DNA of 64,000 nucleotides, from positions 2,294,001 to 2,358,000 of the forward strand of contig CM066915.1 of NCBI GenBank assembly GCA_033964015.1. Reading direction: 5' to 3'. Positions within the stretch are counted from its first letter, which is position 1. Each line of letters begins with the position of its first letter. Below the pieces are notes generated by a model, which had not been told where the DNA came from, did no database searches, and saw only the letters and a list, made by a program, of their open reading frames with translations. Positions 10,740 to 23,500 of the stretch are shown one piece after another. Made by a program: the position numbers and the translations under genes. This stretch comes from Scolanthus callimorphus. Taxonomy: Eukaryota; Cnidaria; Anthozoa; Actiniaria; Edwardsiidae.

Positions 10740-11740
10740 TGTAGAGAATACAAATTTAAACGTGAAATATTAGCAAAATGTGTGGATGCCAAAATTTGTA
10801 CAAATTCTCAGAAACAAGCTGAACTGGATAATACATGATAATAAAATTTCCCAGGACTTTTGCAACTTGCTTCAGGGTACCCAAACGATATCTTTCTGTT
10901 TTTGATCCCTAGAATTTTCCGATCCTTAGCAAATCCGAAAATACAAATACCCAGCAAAATATATTATTTGTCTGCGGGCCTCATGTGTATAGCAACGCGC
11001 GCCAAAAAGCGGGGGACTAAGTTCTGTCAATTAGAAACGATCCTCGATCGGACAGATCGGAAAATACTTATAGAATCTTTATAACTCTTTTATGTCGAAA
11101 TTGAGGCCGACGAGATATCATACGATTCAAGTATATTCAAAGTCTTCAGTCGGTAGATTCCGCCGAAAATAGCACTCAAAAGGCGATATCGCCCTCATCC
11201 CATCTCCAAGCTTCACTCCTTTACAAAACGCATAATTTACTGATCGACGAGCGAAGGGAGGAGTAGTCAAGTCCCTGAACTCTCCTTCGCGGCTCCGTTG
11301 TTTCCTGTGGTCGCCGAAAGGAGAGTCCAGAAACCTTTGTATGCGCATGCGCTAGATTTGACCAAGAACTTGGGTTTTTTCGTTGGTGTGCATGATCCAA
11401 ATACCGCTGTCGAAGATTGTTTGTTGAATTTTAGCGGTTACGGTCACAACACACAAGGGCGTCCTATCTTTATGGACAAAACTCATATAGCCAACAATCA
11501 ATTTCAATCATTTTATCACTAGTCATGCGCAGAAGTGAAAAGATTAAGAGTGTTTCCAAAAAGCCTGTCCCACATGATGGTTGGCGGCGCACAAGCATAT
11601 AGTCTCGAACCGAAATTCTTTGTAATGACTTCTTCGAGAGAGGTGACTTTCGTCTTCTCACGGAGTGGTTCCTACGGTCTGCCTTTGCACGGCGCAAAGA
11701 CTAGTAGAAAAACTTTTCGAGGGCCGGTGAGGACCTCGAA
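10740..11740. other. No identified feature
   Basis: The short frames here have no domain signature, and I found no terminal inverted repeats or tandem arrays. An ATGCGCATGCGC palindrome at about 11340 is the only local oddity. Confidence 0.4.
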
Positions 11741-11745
11741 ATTAT

Positions 11746-14545
11746 GAATATTCATAGCCTGAGTTAACAGACGCCCGCTCAAAATCAAAAGATTTGAGCG
11801 AGACGTCTGAGCAATATAGCCAAATGTAACGTACTGGGTGGCGTGACACTGCACACATCTGGGTAGTGATTCTGATTGGTCGGCGCGTTTTGCCTGTGTC
11901 GTGTTTATCTTTGTGAGTTCAAGATGGCTTCGATAGCAATCAAAGCTGAAGTTCGGTCTATTTGAAACGTCTCAAAGCAGTGGTTTTATCTCGTTGCAAG
12001 CATTTTTAAGTTGAGAATTTATACGAAGACTAGTTGCAGCACTGCACAGACGTGTTTGTTGACCAACTTTGCCACTCAAGCTTGGCGTTAGCTTTTGTAC
12101 ATTTGTATTTACGTCCTTACGTTCTATCGAGCATCTAGTAAACGAGTGAAACTTGGAGACTCGTTATGCATCTAGTAAACGGGCACGGGCACACAACGAG
12201 CCCCCCTGGTTAAAATGCGTTTAAATGGCGTATTTGGACATTTCTACGCACATAAAGCATATAAATACATGTTTTAAAAGTTGCTGGCAAAGATTTAGCT
12301 GTTCCTTTTTGCCAGGAGAGGGTCTCATTTTTTCCAGCCAGCAGCTGCGCGTTAACATATTCTCCCAGCCAGCAGGACAATTTAAAAAAATTTCCCAGCC
12401 AGGAAGTAACATTACCGCAGGAAGCCCGAAATAGTATAAACAATCGGGTATCCTTAAAAATGAGCACTAACTAAGTGCATTTTTAAGTGATGTCGCTTCA
12501 TTTTTCAACATCCATGAGCAACTTGTGTTTCCCAGCAAAGGCGATATGCATACATTTTTGTCAGGAACCGGAGGCGATGAATTTTTGCCAGCCAGCAAGA
12601 GACCGAGATAAATTTTTGCCAGCCAGCAGCGAAAGCGGGTGAGGACATTACCAGCAATCTGAGACAAAATGGCCGCCGCACTAATTATGCAGGCCTTGCA
12701 GCCCTTTAAAAATGGCCGCCGGTCTTATAGGGATTGTGTGGAGAAAAGTTTAAAATCTGAAATAAAAAGAGTACTGTAATTCGTGGACAACTTGCCGACC
12801 TCTAGATCAAAAGAATGAACACTATAGAACATTTCGATACATGTTAAAGAGCTTCAAACTTTACTTACGAAGCGCCAAATTTATTTCAGCGAACACTGTC
12901 CTAACGGCTGTCTGTCCCTTATGTTTTACAGTAAAATCCGTCCGTAGGCCATTTTCCTTCGCATCCTGATAAACTTCACGGTTCTGTCCGTACTCGAATC
13001 CCAGGTGCCGACCTCTCAAAATTGAGCCCTGTTGTTGCACATCAAAATGAGCTATAATCGGCCTTTAGAACGCCCCCAAAACTCCGCCAATTTTCTTTGA
13101 ACACAGCACACTTTTTGCTAATAATCCATGCGAGATTTGAAGAAGAAGACAACGGCTTGAAGTCGTTTTCTAGCTCAAAATAACTGCTACGGCCGTACAA
13201 TCTCCCTCTGTGACCGCCATGTTTTTCACTGATAACCAGGCCTTCCCTTGGTAGGTTCTTGATGTATGATTTACGATAGTTTACCGAATAAAGTCCCTTT
13301 ATAGTTGCCTCACTGGACCTAGTCAACCATCATTTTACCCTCGCTGAGCCTCGCACACTATGATTCGCATCTTGAATGCCTGTTTTCTTTTAATGCAAAG
13401 TTAAACTGCAGCGTTATGGTAAATACTTTCATGCAAAAATATATATCTGCCCTCAAACATCTCTTAAAAACAGCTTTATTTACATGCTACCACCCCTCCC
13501 CCCTCTTTTCGCCATATTGGATGACACTTATAAGCATGCTCAGTGCGTTGGCTGACCTTAATAATCGCAGGCGCGAAAAGTCTCGCATTGCTGGTAATGA
13601 CAGCTTTTTTGAGGAACAGCTCCGTTGTGTGCCCGTGAACGGGCGAAGCTTGGAGACTCTGGTAGCCAAGGCATTGTAGCCGCGGGTCAAAAAGAGTCCG
13701 TCTTGAAACAGATAGGGAACGGACGTTTTAATGGGAGTGAAACCGTCGAGTTTGAGTTCGAGTTTAGCATCGCATGCTCCGACATACATACATACATACA
13801 TACATACATAAAGTTTTATTTACCCACGCTAGCCACAAACAACAAAATCACAATTACAAAAAGCGGATTTGCTGATTTCCGTGTGGGGCGTGCCAGCCAT
13901 ATAGAGAGGTCTGTACAAAAATTATGATCTAAAAAATATGAGTATACATGTGTAACAAACAGTAAAAACAGTAATAAAATGATGTGTTATAATGATGTGT
14001 TAGCTCAGCGTGTCCCTGACGTGAGGGAGGCCAAAGTCTCTCGCCGAAATGCTGCATGCGAAAGTTGCTAGCCAGGTCCTTCATAGGAGAGATCAATGGA
14101 CTTATTACCACCATTATTGATTGCCTTATGAGGACATCATGAGCATGGCCATCTCCATTTAAACGAAGCTAAGGTACAATTTGACTTTCCCGATCACGAA
14201 GGCATCTTTACTTCTCATTGTACTCATAGAAATCTGTACAGTGCTTGCGACTGGTCTTCATGTAAATTGTCAACTTTATAAAAAGCGCTTGCAATGAGAT
14301 AAAAACCTCTTCTTTGAGCGATTTCATATCGACCGATCTACAGCTTTGCTTCTGTCGAAGCCATCTTGAACTCACAAAGATAAACGCGGCAAGGCAAATA
14401 GCGCCGACCAATCAGAATCACTACCCAGATCTGTGCAGTGTCACGCCACCCAGTACGTTACTTTTGGCTATATTGCTCAGACGTCTCGCTCAAATCTTTT
14501 GATTTTGAGCGGGCGTCTGTTAACTCAGGCTAGAATATTCATAGT
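11746..14545. mobile_element. Non-autonomous element with about 320-bp terminal inverted repeats
   Basis: The left arm (about 11746-12060) and right arm (about 14225-14545) are diverged inverted copies, sharing GAATATTCATAG, the AGACGTCTGAGC area, GTGGCGTGACACTGCACA and GTTCAAGATGGCTTCGA. The 2.1-kb interior has no transposase-like frame. It contains repeated TTTTTGCCAGCCAGCA motifs at 12300-12630 and a (CATA)n run at 13783-13810. The arms contain small hairpins (AAATCAAAAGATTTGAGC). Confidence 0.7.
13783..13810. repeat. (CATA)n microsatellite
   Basis: About seven tandem CATA units inside the long-TIR element. Confidence 0.9.
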
Positions 14546-14626
14546 TCAAAGGTCCTTGGATCTAGAAAACATTTCTAGACCCAAGGACCTTTGAACTATG
14601 AATATTCATAGTTCAAAGGTCCTTGG
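14533..14626. repeat. Nested hairpin with a third arm copy
   Basis: Arms of about 36 bp, with one mismatch and a tiny loop, are centred on 14570 (GAATATTCATAGTTCAAAGG...). A third copy of the arm follows at 14600-14626, giving arm-antiarm-arm. It overlaps the right end of the long-TIR element. Confidence 0.8.
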
Positions 14627-14639
14627 ACCTTGAAAAGTT

Positions 14640-16040
14640 TTCAAGTCCCACTTGTATCTTCCTGGGATTTCAAGGTACTGCACGTAGTACAAAATGAGAG
14701 CTCTGGTTGGCTGATTATGCCATGAATAATTAATGAGTATTTGAAATATATAAAATACCGGCAGAAAGAAACCTCGAAGAGTAAAATCCAAGTTGTCTCT
14801 TTTGCGGATGATTCTTTGCCATTTACGTACGTAATTGACTCACTCCAGAATTTTCGATAATTAAATTAGATCAAAAGAAATAGTGTTTAGCAACGACGCC
14901 ATATCCTCCTCGTGAGCTATAGAAACCAAGTCAGTACCGCTTGACACAATGCTTACAAACTAGTCAACTACACTGCGGTTAGCCAGTCATAAGATCATCA
15001 ATTATTCAACTAAAACTGAGTCAAGTAATCAACTTAGTTCTTCTAGCTAGAAAAAAAAAGCAGCGACCTGATAGGTATTACCCAAAATTCGGGTAACAAA
15101 AGCGAAATGCCATATACTCAACTAACCATTAAACAATAATAAAGCCACTAAACTTGGCGCTATAAGTAAGGCGAAATATTACTAATTCAGAATTCAGGGA
15201 ACTATGCAAAAAAGCTTTTGGATAGCGAAGGCGAACGAGTTAACAGTTGGGAGTTCTAAACAACCCTTACCACACAAACCCCAAACAGAAATAATTGGGA
15301 AATATGTTAATATCCAAAGGGCACCTACATTATGTATAGCCCTCGGTGTCAGGCTAGAAGACACGCCACTCGCAAATGCAGGGGAAAAAATCAGCGCTTC
15401 CGTTTTTCTCCATCGCTCTTTTTCAAGGTGATTCACACACTTCGAAGCCAGTTGCACTTGCATTGCATATAAGAGGGCAAGAATACTACAAGAAACATCG
15501 ACAGCGCGACTTTATAGTTCTCTAAGGTACATTATATTTCAATCTAGATTGATCATGTAGAAGTACAAAATATGGCAATGAAGTATGTCAAATTCTCTAG
15601 AGACAATCTAGGAGCACTTGGTTACCAATATTACAAAATTAAGAATTTCATTTAAATAAGTGATTTTTTTTCTCTTGAATTTTAAAGCGTTTTTTCCCTG
15701 CTGAGAGATACTTGTGTTTTTCTGCCCGTCCGCACAACTCCCTCCTCCCAAATATATTCTTTCATTTCAAACCTTATCTAATCCTTTTCGGTTATCAGTA
15801 CCTATATAGCGATATTGCACCATATCACCGCGATTTCCAATTAAAAGCATGAGCTGATTCGCGTCTGCGTTTCAAAAGACTTTGTAATGCAAATAAATTA
15901 TCTGAAAGTAGATAACAATTGTCTAGACAAGAGCATACTGCGAGAAAGCAAGAATTTATCTTCAACGACGACGCAGACACAAAAAAATTAATACGAAATA
16001 CCAAGAGGTCACCAAAAAGAGCCGCCACCGCCTATATTGC
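14640..16040. other. No identified feature
   Basis: AT-rich sequence. Frames are short and unsupported; no tandem repeats or inverted-repeat ends were recognised. Confidence 0.4.
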
Positions 16041-16044
16041 GAGG

Positions 16045-16330
16045 CGTCCGAAGCACAGGAGTAGATGAATCTATTTTTAGATTGGGATTTTGAGAACTAG
16101 TTGTCATGGTTACTAATTATTGTATCCCCCTTCTCAACTCTCAAAAGAAAAATGGCCATTGCACTGCCGCCTTGCACTGCACGCGTTAAACCCCCATTCT
16201 TACACTCAAAGTAAGTACCAATTTCCCGTTTTCAAAATCATCAACAGTCTAAAAATAGACTCCTCTGCATATGGTAGACCTTCCAGTGGAGTAGCGGTGG
16301 GGGCCCCTGTTGATGGGCTCCAGGGAATAC
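16045..16330. repeat. Fragment of the element that carries the 69-bp satellite
   Basis: GTCTAAAAATAGACTCC, a single 69-bp satellite unit and the preceding 120 bp match, in reverse orientation, the segment at 63587-63700 (GAGTCTATTTTTAGACTG, GAAACGGGAA, GCAGTG...GGCGGCA). The satellite is therefore probably an internal part of a larger dispersed unit. Confidence 0.6.
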
Positions 16331-16339
16331 GGGATAAGT

Positions 16340-17490
16340 GAGAGACTCTGATTAACGCATGAAAGACTTCCCACCCGAAGCTAGGAATTTTCTGGATCGA
16401 AGCGGACCAAAGATTCTCTGCGCGCAGTTTCCACAAACTCTGGTCTTGTGACGATACAAGTATTTTGCAATGCGGTCTCGCCTGCGAAAAGCACGGAATA
16501 GCGTCTCGTGCAATTAAATACGCAATTCCGAGAAAAGACGTCTGTTTTACAAGAAAATCTTTGATTTGGAAATTACCTTATGTTCGCAGGTCTATAATTT
16601 TCGCGATAAAAAACTCGCGAACTTGAAGACCCGCGACTGAAAAATAAAACCGCGAGAACGTTAGAGTGTTCGCGAAATTCTAGTACTTAGTAGAAGGTGA
16701 CAGTACCTGAATTCAGATCAAAAATTAACAGTTTGGATGCCCCCAATATCCTTTGCGCTTCAAGCTTACTTATAAGGCTTTCTGGGTGACGTGACAACGT
16801 TTCCCGGAAATCAGGCAAATTTCCAAAATGTTGCAAACACAATTTCTCGGCCCGATCGTGGAAATAATAAAAGGACTCGAGAAAAATGGTGTTCTCTGTT
16901 TTCAAATAAAACAACATTTCACGCAAAATAAGTGAGTTCAGTCTGTTTTGATCATTCCGAGAAAGGAGTTTATGTTTCCAAGGCTTGGCTGCTACTATTG
17001 GAGGCCTGGTAACCCTGGTTGCCAAGGCGTTTTTTTTACGTAAAAGGGATGTGAAAGTGCGTCGAAAAAAATAATACGTCAAGCATAATGTTTTTCTTTT
17101 TCGAGCATAAGATGTTTTTGGGAGCAATGCTCAAAAGCATAATACTCGAATGTTCGAGCACAATTTATCTGACCCTACAAGCATCCCAGCGTTCTGCACG
17201 TGGCACCAGCATGCGTCTGTGTCTAGACGTGCTAAGGAAGCGCGGCACTGCGCTCGGCTAATCCACAAACAGAGCGAAAGCCCCGAGTCTCTGCAAGCCA
17301 GTCTATAGTTCAGTCTATGAAGGTCAAAATATACCACCAGTGATTTGTTTTCCTTTATCGATCGACACCGCCTAAGCACAACGCAATCTCTATTTTATGA
17401 CAGAAACAAACTGACCCATAGAAGTGGTGCTTCATTTTTGTTTCGGTCACGCCCTGCGGGGGAGACTACAGATAGAGGATATTACACGGT
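16340..17490. other. No identified feature
   Basis: A 146-codon minus-strand frame at 16687-17127 has no recognisable domain, no clear splice context and composition like its surroundings; I do not call it a gene. Short CGCGA-rich stretches near 16610-16680 look like a degenerate hairpin. Confidence 0.4.
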
Positions 17491-17498
17491 GGCGCGAA

Positions 17499-17599
17499 GA
17501 TATGAGTTTTATTTTCGAGTGGCAAGAACAATATTTTACGAATGAGCGCAGCGAATGAGTAAAATATTGTTTTTGACACGAGAAAATAAAACTCATATC
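17499..17599. repeat. Imperfect hairpin with about 40-bp arms
   Basis: GATATGAGTTTTATTTTCGA at 17499 mirrors the sequence ending at 17599, and the AACAATATTTTAC segment is mirrored around a GAGCGCAGCG loop. Confidence 0.7.
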
Positions 17600-17847
17600 T
17601 CCAATATCTCCTCATATCTCCAAATTTCATACCCAAAAAATTCCTAAGCCATAAATGTTATACCCCAAAAAATACCTGCTCCCAAAACTTGATACCCCCC
17701 AAATATACCCAACTTTTTTTTAGCCTCAAAAGGCTATTTAATACCAGCATATACATGATGCCCGTCCCATGCCCATTATATACGGCTTCAGGTTATGGCA
17801 GTATCTTGATGATCAACTAGCCTGTCAGAAGATTCAACCCAAATATA

Positions 17848-18168
17848 TATAATGAAAGGTCGACGAACAGCTTAAACGATGATTATTTAATACGATATTT
17901 CAATCGGCCATTACCGATCTTCTTCAGGTTTTGAATGGAGTAATTTACATTGCATTGCAAGTTGCAATGTAAATTACTCCATTCAAAACCTGAAGAAGAT
18001 CGGTAATGGCCGATTGAAATATCGTATTAAATAATCATCGTTTAAGCTGTTCGTCGACCTTTCATTATATATATTTTTCTCAGTTCAACTGGTTGTCAGG
18101 TCCGTTTATCAGGATCCAGCTTGGCAAAATACCTCGTTCGCGGATTTTCATATTTTAACCCAAATATA
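17848..18168. mobile_element. Retroposon-like unit: perfect 114-bp-arm palindrome plus conserved end module
   Basis: Arms 17841-17954 and 17963-18076 are exact reverse complements with an 8-base loop. A tail follows, ending in a module (about 18106-18156) that recurs at about 44042-44096 with one mismatch. AACCCAAATATA occurs at 17836-17847 and at 18157-18168, which reads as a 12-bp target-site duplication. Each arm contains CTGAAGA, a stem-loop and GAAA, like part of a hammerhead core. The host sequence around it is an A/C-rich repeat (ATACCCAAAAAAT motifs). No open frame. A non-autonomous Penelope-like or other target-primed retroelement is my best guess. Confidence 0.75.
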
Positions 18169-18604
18169 CCTGCTGATTTTTCAACACTCAAAAAAATACC
18201 TGGTAGAATTTTCAACCCCAAAATACTTGTACTACAAATTTCATACCCAAAAAAATACGTCGGACCCCCCCCCCCCCGTCATTTTTATATCTGAGTACCC
18301 CCCTGAGAGCTGTCGCATACTGAAAGACGGAGAGAGTACCGTGATTTTTATCCACTCACAAAAGAAAACTCCAGGGAACGCAACGACAATTTATCGGTAA
18401 TTATTTCTTAGAGTGTTTTAATGGGAGCGGGCAGTATGGGCATTTATTGAAAAACAATGCATCAATGCAACTTACAGCCACTATACTTCGGTCTCTCATA
18501 TTTGTTTATACTGATGATGCTTCTGTCATATTGTCCTCCCTGCTCGTTCTTCCGAAGGGGTTGTTCAGTATTGGATGCCTTTTCCCTTAAAGAGGGCACA
18601 AGAG

Positions 18605-18629
18605 GCGGGGGGGGGGGGGGGGGGGGGGG
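18605..18629. repeat. Poly-G tract
   Basis: An uninterrupted run of about 24 G; its length is unreliable in any assembly. Confidence 0.85.
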
Positions 18630-18746
18630 ATATTTGGGGGCTTCTTCGCGGGGAGGGAATACCGATAGTTTGAAAAAACGCGACATTTGTATTACAGTGT
18701 GACAGTAAGGCAGTTAGTACTGTAAAACAAAAACGTTGATTGTTTT

Positions 18747-18907
18747 CAGGGGCGTAGCCAGGATTCGAGAAAGGGGGGTCACATTTGTACAAAGTATGGT
18801 GCCCTTTTCCAGCTTACCGATTTTTCTTAATGTTTACTGTAGTTTTCTTCTAAAAAGGGAGGGGGGGGTCACATGCACCCCAGGACCCCTTTCTAGCTAC
18901 GCCCCTG
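18747..18907. mobile_element. MITE, CAGGGGCGTAGCCAG family, copy 1
   Basis: Starts CAGGGGCGTAGCCAGG and ends CTAGCTACGCCCCTG. GTTTT at 18742-18746 and 18908-18912 is a 5-bp target-site duplication. The interior holds GGGGGGTCACAT twice and is noncoding. Confidence 0.85.
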
Positions 18908-19105
18908 GTTTTGTACCATATTCAGCTGCCGACTAGTATAGGGCAGTTTCAGTTTTGTTGAAATATGACCGATAGTCAGAATTGTTGTTAAAAAAATATT
19001 AGACATAGAATCACCTGATTTGGCGAGAAATGTATGGCCTTGCAAACACTATTTTCTGGTTCCGATTGCGAAATGAATTTATAAAGCCTCTCGCGTCCGA
19101 AATAT

Positions 19106-20127
19106 AAGGATACCGTAAACCTTCGCGGGTACCCTTCGCGCAAAATTTCTCTACGCGGCGCATTGAAATAAACCCCAAAAAACTAGATATCATTTTAAAG
19201 CTTAATAAACGTAGTTTATGATGACGCACTTTTTATTCTGTTTTTTTGAAATCTGCTCTAACGCGGAAAGGAAAACGATAAAAAGGTGCGATTTAAATAT
19301 GCAAAATGTTCGTATAGAAATACGGCGCGCATTGGCTTCAATTCTGTCTTAAATCAATCAACACTCATTGAATGACTAAAGTGTGTCGGCGATTTTTAAT
19401 ATATTAATCCATTCCAGAATAAGAACTTCCAAAAGTTGAAGGTTCATTTATTTGACGAGTTTCGGCCTTCGAACAGTAATAAAAGTGCGAGAAATCAAAA
19501 TATCAAAAATCGCCGACACACTTTCGAAGATCAAAGTTTGGACTAGCTGCTCGCAAAATTTGAAAGCAATCGTGCAAATCCTTGTGGGCGAACATTTTGC
19601 GTCTTTCCATTGAAACGGCAGCAAAATCAATACCGAGTTATAGCCATTTGAAGTTGTGTCAACATCTGAAGCGCTAACAGCAGGAGAGCAAACAAACGTG
19701 ACACGATTGGCCAATTGGAGACAAGCCTTCTCTGTGCGCGGGAAAGTATTACTGTGCTCAGATTTCATGTTGTGCTTGAGCTTTGGTACTTGTGGTAATC
19801 GCTTTCTCCAACATCTTCGACCTTTTCCAGCGAGCCAAATTTTGATAAATAATGGTCAAAGTGCCTCTTCAACGAAGAAAGCCAGGCAAGAACATGCCAG
19901 GCAAGAAGCGCCAATTTCCTGACCCGAAGGCTAAGTAATTAAAAGATTATAGCGCCTGAATCATGTAACGCAATACAGTCGAAAACTAGATTTTCTTATT
20001 TTTCTTCGTGAAATATAAGTTATTTAATTTTCTTTTTTGGAGTATTGAAGTTCCTTCCCTAACTTATCGACTGGGATAAAACAAAAAATTCGTCAAAATG
20101 ACACCCGCGAAGGTTTACGGTATCCTT
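19106..20127. mobile_element. Element with 25-bp inverted ends, AAGGATACCGTAAACC
   Basis: The 25 bp from 19106 (AAGGATACCGTAAACCTTCG...) are inverted at 20103-20127. Inside, GTGTGTCGGCGATTTTT near 19381 is inverted near 19508, suggesting a nested or composite structure. No transposase frame. Confidence 0.7.
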
Positions 20128-20323
20128 AAGATCGAAATTTAAGATCCTCGAAAACAACGGAGAATAAAGTATTCCAAATGATCACAACCTCACCGCGCGT
20201 TCTATATAACTAGTTGTAGCTCTCACTAAAAGTGCCAACGAGCAATTTATAAATGAATCAAGTTTGCCCTTTAATACTCACTGCTGCCTTAATTTCATTT
20301 GGCCGACTATTTTATATTCATTG

Positions 20324-20570
20324 CAGGGGCGTAGCCAGCACTTATGAGAGGGGGGGTTCCAAAATTCAAAAATAAAAAACTCCACATAGATCTCGGGGAA
20401 AAACTAGCGTTTGAAGAAATTTGCTACATTTTATAGGAGCTTTTATTTGTTGTCTATTAAATATTTACAATTTTAGTAGTAACTCGGCCCAGAACAGAGG
20501 CGAGGGGGGTTCCGCTGCGGGCGAGGGGGGGTTCCGGAACCCCTGGAACCCCCCCCTGGCTACGCCCCTG
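20324..20570. mobile_element. MITE, CAGGGGCGTAGCCAG family, copy 2
   Basis: Ends CAGGGGCGTAGCCAG and CTGGCTACGCCCCTG, flanked by CATTG at 20319-20323 and 20571-20575. This is a second independent 5-bp duplication for the family. Confidence 0.85.
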
Positions 20571-20579
20571 CATTGATCC

Positions 20580-23500
20580 GCAAAGCACATCGGTCATAAA
20601 GCGCGCGGAAATCGGCACCGTCCGCATGTCCTTGTAGCCAGCGGTCGCGCGCGTGAATGTACACTTTGTTATTCAAAATGGCGGATCGATTTACGAACTC
20701 TTTGTGGGTTTTGGGATAAACATTTGCACGTACAGTGATGCAGGTCAGGAGAAAAAGGAAACAAAAACTAGAAGAGTATTTTTGGAGATCCCTTGGTGCC
20801 TTTTTAAACAAGGATCATCCTGAAATTGGCCGAAGTTGTGGCAAAAACAAGTCCGAGTCGGCTAACAGCTCCAGACAATATTCGAACTGTTGTTTCATCC
20901 TTCGATAACAACCAAGAACGTGAACTTAAATCTTCTGTTGGTTGATTTAGAGGCGTTTTGTTCATCACAAGTAATGTGCGGCGGTCTGCAGGAAAGTTTG
21001 TTCTCGCCACCAAGGATTTTTTATTGGCCACCTAAGGTTTGCTAAAGAAGTACTGGATTGTTGTTCACTGAAAGAAAAGTCGCTGGCAAAACTAAAGTAG
21101 ACCAGATTGTGAAACTGTATCTGTACAGCCCTGTATATATTGCTCTAGAAATCGTGCCTAGAAGAACGTAGATAATATTTTTCCACTGTCACAGAATATT
21201 TCACTGCAATAATTTTTTTCTCATGCAATAATATTTTGTTTGTTTGTATTTGTTTCCATGAATAGGGACTTCACTGAGTAAAAACAAACGTTAGTGACAG
21301 GGCTCAATTTTCTGAATGAATTAATGAATGGATTAACTCATCTGTACAGGTGTGAGATACAGGAGAGTATATATTGAGAACTAAGTGCTGTCAGGAGACA
21401 AACAGAACTTTATAATATAACCAAGAGACTTGTTGAAAGCATGTCAGATGTTCCTGTGGTGTGTGACTGTAAGAAAGCATGACACTTTCATCTTATCACA
21501 CTGTGATTCACAAGACTCCTAGGTTGAGTAAAAATCTTTTTTTGGTGTCTTTGAATATGACTGATTAACTATTTTACCGGTGTTGTGGCTTGCTAGTGCA
21601 CTGTGATAAAATTTCTTCAAAATGCAATTTGAAATTTCACTAGAAGAGGCCATAAGACATCATTAAGTCTATTATTGGGGAAGTTTTTGTGCTGTGCTTC
21701 AAGAAAGAAATAATAGTCAAGGGGGTTTTAATAACTTTTCCTTTGTTCTCGTGAGAATTCTGGAAGTAAATGACTGAATGAAATCTCTCAGTTCCTCTTG
21801 GGTGGAATTCTTTTTTCCCAGCACTGCATTCTTAAGAATCTGCATTTAAGACATAAAAAGTAAGCTACTGAGTGTAATTCTGGTTTTGGTTGTCCAAGGA
21901 CAAAATATTTTTTTGAAAATATGTCTGTCAAGTGGTAAATTTAATTTTCGAAATCTACTTGCTGCATCACTCAGGCAATTTCCTTTAGGGTTAAAGTGGG
22001 ATATCAGCAGAGGTGAGCCAGTCCACAGTCAACATAGAAATTACATTATACAGAGTTGTTGATGAGGCAGATGTACGTATATCGAACTCCCAAGGATCCT
22101 CTTAAGGAATTCTATTCCTTCAATTTCATTGAAGATTTTATTCCAAAAAAGTCTAACAGAAAATTAAAACAAATGTGCATGTAATCTCTTTTTCATCATT
22201 TTTATTTATGCTTCCTACAAATGTTTACTAAAAATTGCTTGCTTATTTAATAATTTTATTACAAACTTGATAAATTTGTGGTTCACTGTCTGAACAAAAG
22301 GTGTCCTTCAAAACAATTACCAAGCAGTCACCATAACAATATTTTATTGTTAAAATATTAGTCACAGTGACTGGTCAAATATCTTTTGCTTGTCATGAAA
22401 CTTTGTTCAAGGAGAAAGAGTGTATTTGTTTTATTCCAGTTAACTTCTGTGGATACCAGAGAAAGAAAGGGGAAAAGCTCAAGGAAACATAACAGAGCCA
22501 CACATCAATAATTTGTGCAGACAATGAACTATAGGTCCTATTAGAATGTCACTTATTTTGCAGTTCAGTTTTGGTTTGAATGCAATGAGCAAATGCTTTT
22601 AATGGTCTGTCAAGTTGTCTAATGGTTGTAATATGAAACAAAATGTTTATAATCTGATCCATGATATCACTGAACAGTGAAAATGACTATGTGGTCACCA
22701 ACAGGGTGGCCCCAGTCAAACCTTGCATCACACAGTAACACTTATGGGCTTGTATATATGTAGCAGCATTTCACTACCCTAGTCAATCAGTGTTTATGTT
22801 GGCTAATCAGGAGTCATTTTATGAGCTGCATGCCCTGCGGTATCCCAGAAGACAAGCCCCAAAGCACTGGTTGCTGTTTGATCTGTCCTAATGGTCAATA
22901 ACACTGTCAAGGGAGATATAAAATCATAATATTACTATTTTATAGTGCACAGTACTGGTGTGGCTTCCCTTCATGGCGGGGTACTCCCTTACAAAAGCTC
23001 TAAGGGGATGATTGCTGCTAAACAACATCCCAATTTTTTCCTTCAGTAGATAGAATGGGGTATGCATGTTTAACAAACTTCTCTCTAAAATGGGATTTGA
23101 TAATAAAGACCACCCACATCAATTTGCTTTCTTGGGGCACATTTTTTTTTTAATTTTCAAGTCCCTTGATTACATTTGATACCAGTTATTCCCAGAATCC
23201 TTTTCATAGTTCCTTTTGTTTTGCTCAGTAACAACATTACCTTGTAGCTTTTAAGGGAGCTCAAACTTTTCAATAACAAATCAAATTTGAAGAGCAAACT
23301 GGCAGTAGTGGTATCAAGATGTTATAAGGGGCATTGTGAGTTTTAAACAATTTATATTATCAAAACAGGTAGAGTTTCAATCACGCCGTTGAAATTTCGA
23401 ACCCATGGGTCACTGATTTATATCATGGGATGACAAAAAATGTGACATGCGACTATGAGAAAATGATCATGTGACTGAGTACTGACTGTTTATTGGCTGA

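Noticed and set aside
13042..13326. 94-codon minus-strand frame as a gene
   Set aside because: It lies within the long-TIR element and has no recognisable family features.
16687..17127. 146-codon minus-strand frame
   Set aside because: No domain, no clear splice sites and no codon bias; kept as unassigned.
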